Assembly (NCBI GenBank): GCA_009786625.1
Contig: WQRT01000151.1
Location: forward strand, 433 to 6,900
DNA length: 6,468 bases
Direction: 5' to 3'
Source: Treponema sp.
GTDB taxonomy: Bacteria > Spirochaetota > Spirochaetia > Treponematales > Breznakiellaceae
Shown here piece after piece: positions 6,171 through 6,468 of the stretch. A program made the translations under genes and the position numbers. Under the pieces are notes generated by a model. That model made no database searches. It saw nothing but the letters and a program-made list of their open reading frames with translations, and was not told the origin of the DNA. The first letter of the stretch is position 1. Each line of letters begins with the position of its first letter.

Positions 6171-6235
6171 ATAGGGGATAGGGATTAGGGGTTAGGGGAT
6201 AGTATTAGGAAATAGGATTTATGGGTTAGGTTTTT
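6171..6235 (+). repeat. G-rich telomere-like heptamer array, copy 2 (after purD)
   Basis: The array begins two bases after the purD stop. It consists of units such as ATAGGGG, ATAGGG, ATTAGGGG, TTAGGGG, ATTAGGA and AATAGGA, and ends GGGTTAGG followed by five T (6231-6235). Four G-runs at 6174-6177, 6181-6183, 6188-6191 and 6195-6198 are separated by loops of 3-4 bases, a textbook intramolecular G-quadruplex pattern on the coding strand. The end (GGGTTAG plus a T-run) matches the end of copy 1 at 4869-4881. No hairpin terminator is visible here. The rest of the 139-nt gap to the next gene (6236-6296) is AT-rich with no clear structure or convincing promoter. Confidence 0.78.
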
Positions 6236-6307
6236 GTGTAGTGTTATTAAGAATTATTGTGTTTCCTTTTAATGTCTGGTGTGTTAATATATTTATAAGG
6301 AGATGCT

Positions 6308-6468
6308 ATGCTGAGAGCGGCGGGATTTAAAAAACGGTTTTTTTTATCGGTCATTTTATTAAATATTTTTATTTTAATTCCGCAAGCTTATCCGCAGGAT
6401 AATCATTACGCTCTTCAATATTTAAGGCGCAGTTTAGAATGTCTGGCTCTGGGGGATTTTACAAACGC
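6308..6468 (+). CDS. N-terminal fragment of an exported protein, probably TPR-containing (cut by window end)
   Basis: An open frame starts at ATG 6308 with a strong AAGGAG (6297-6302) five bases upstream and runs off the window after 53 complete codons. The first 30 residues look like a Sec signal peptide: basic n-region (R3, K8, K9, R10), hydrophobic core FFLSVILLNIFILI (11-24) and a polar region QAYPQ, with possible cleavage around residues 27-30. The mature part starts DNHYALQYLRRSLECLALGDFTNA. Its helix with an A-L-G-D-F-x-x-A ending resembles the first helix of a tetratricopeptide repeat. The protein would be periplasmic or surface-located and unrelated to purine synthesis. The TPR call rests on about one helix and is tentative; the gene itself is well supported. 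It lies 139 nt after purD and probably belongs to another transcription unit. Confidence 0.72.
   Translation, partial: MLRAAGFKKRFFLSVILLNIFILIPQAYPQDNHYALQYLRRSLECLALGDFTN

Overview
The window is an ordinary-looking bacterial chromosome segment with every gene on the + strand. Five consecutive genes of de novo purine (IMP) synthesis, purE-purF-purM-purN-purD (1115-6168), make up most of it. An exported GH43-type glycoside hydrolase lipoprotein (7-1068) lies before them. The 5' end of an exported, probably TPR-containing protein (6308 to the window edge) follows. No tRNA, rRNA, CRISPR array, transposase, integrase or phage gene is visible.

The host is a bacterium of moderate G+C (judged by eye, not counted). 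It uses TTG and GTG starts as well as ATG, and short purine-rich ribosome binding sites. The PurF is of the Bacillus/Clostridium [4Fe-4S] type. A GH43 lipoprotein with an A-L-S-C lipobox, and a signal-peptide protein whose N-terminus looks like a spirochaetal TPR protein, would fit a gut-type spirochaete (Treponema-like). A Clostridia-like host is the main alternative. This is a guess from style, not a demonstrated assignment.

Layout: the GH43 lipoprotein ends at 1068. A 46-nt gap carries promoter-like hexamers but no clear ribosome binding site, then purE starts. Gaps inside the purine cluster are 20 nt (E-F), 69 nt (F-M), 99 nt (M-N) and 42 nt (N-D). The F-M gap holds three alternating copies of an 8-mer that can form two mutually exclusive hairpins. 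The M-N gap holds an approximately 21-bp imperfect triplicate. The N-D gap and the region just after purD hold two copies of a G-rich, telomere-like degenerate heptamer array (unit about RTTAGGG). The first copy runs into the end of purN and supplies its last codons and stop.

The enzymes cover these steps: PurF makes phosphoribosylamine from PRPP, PurD makes GAR, PurN formylates GAR, PurM closes the imidazole ring to AIR, and PurE handles the carboxylation/mutase step. PurL/Q/S, PurK, PurC, PurB and PurH are absent. Unrelated genes flank the cluster on both sides, so those steps must be encoded elsewhere or be missing. I did not find a new biological system. The intergenic repeat structures are the most interesting content.
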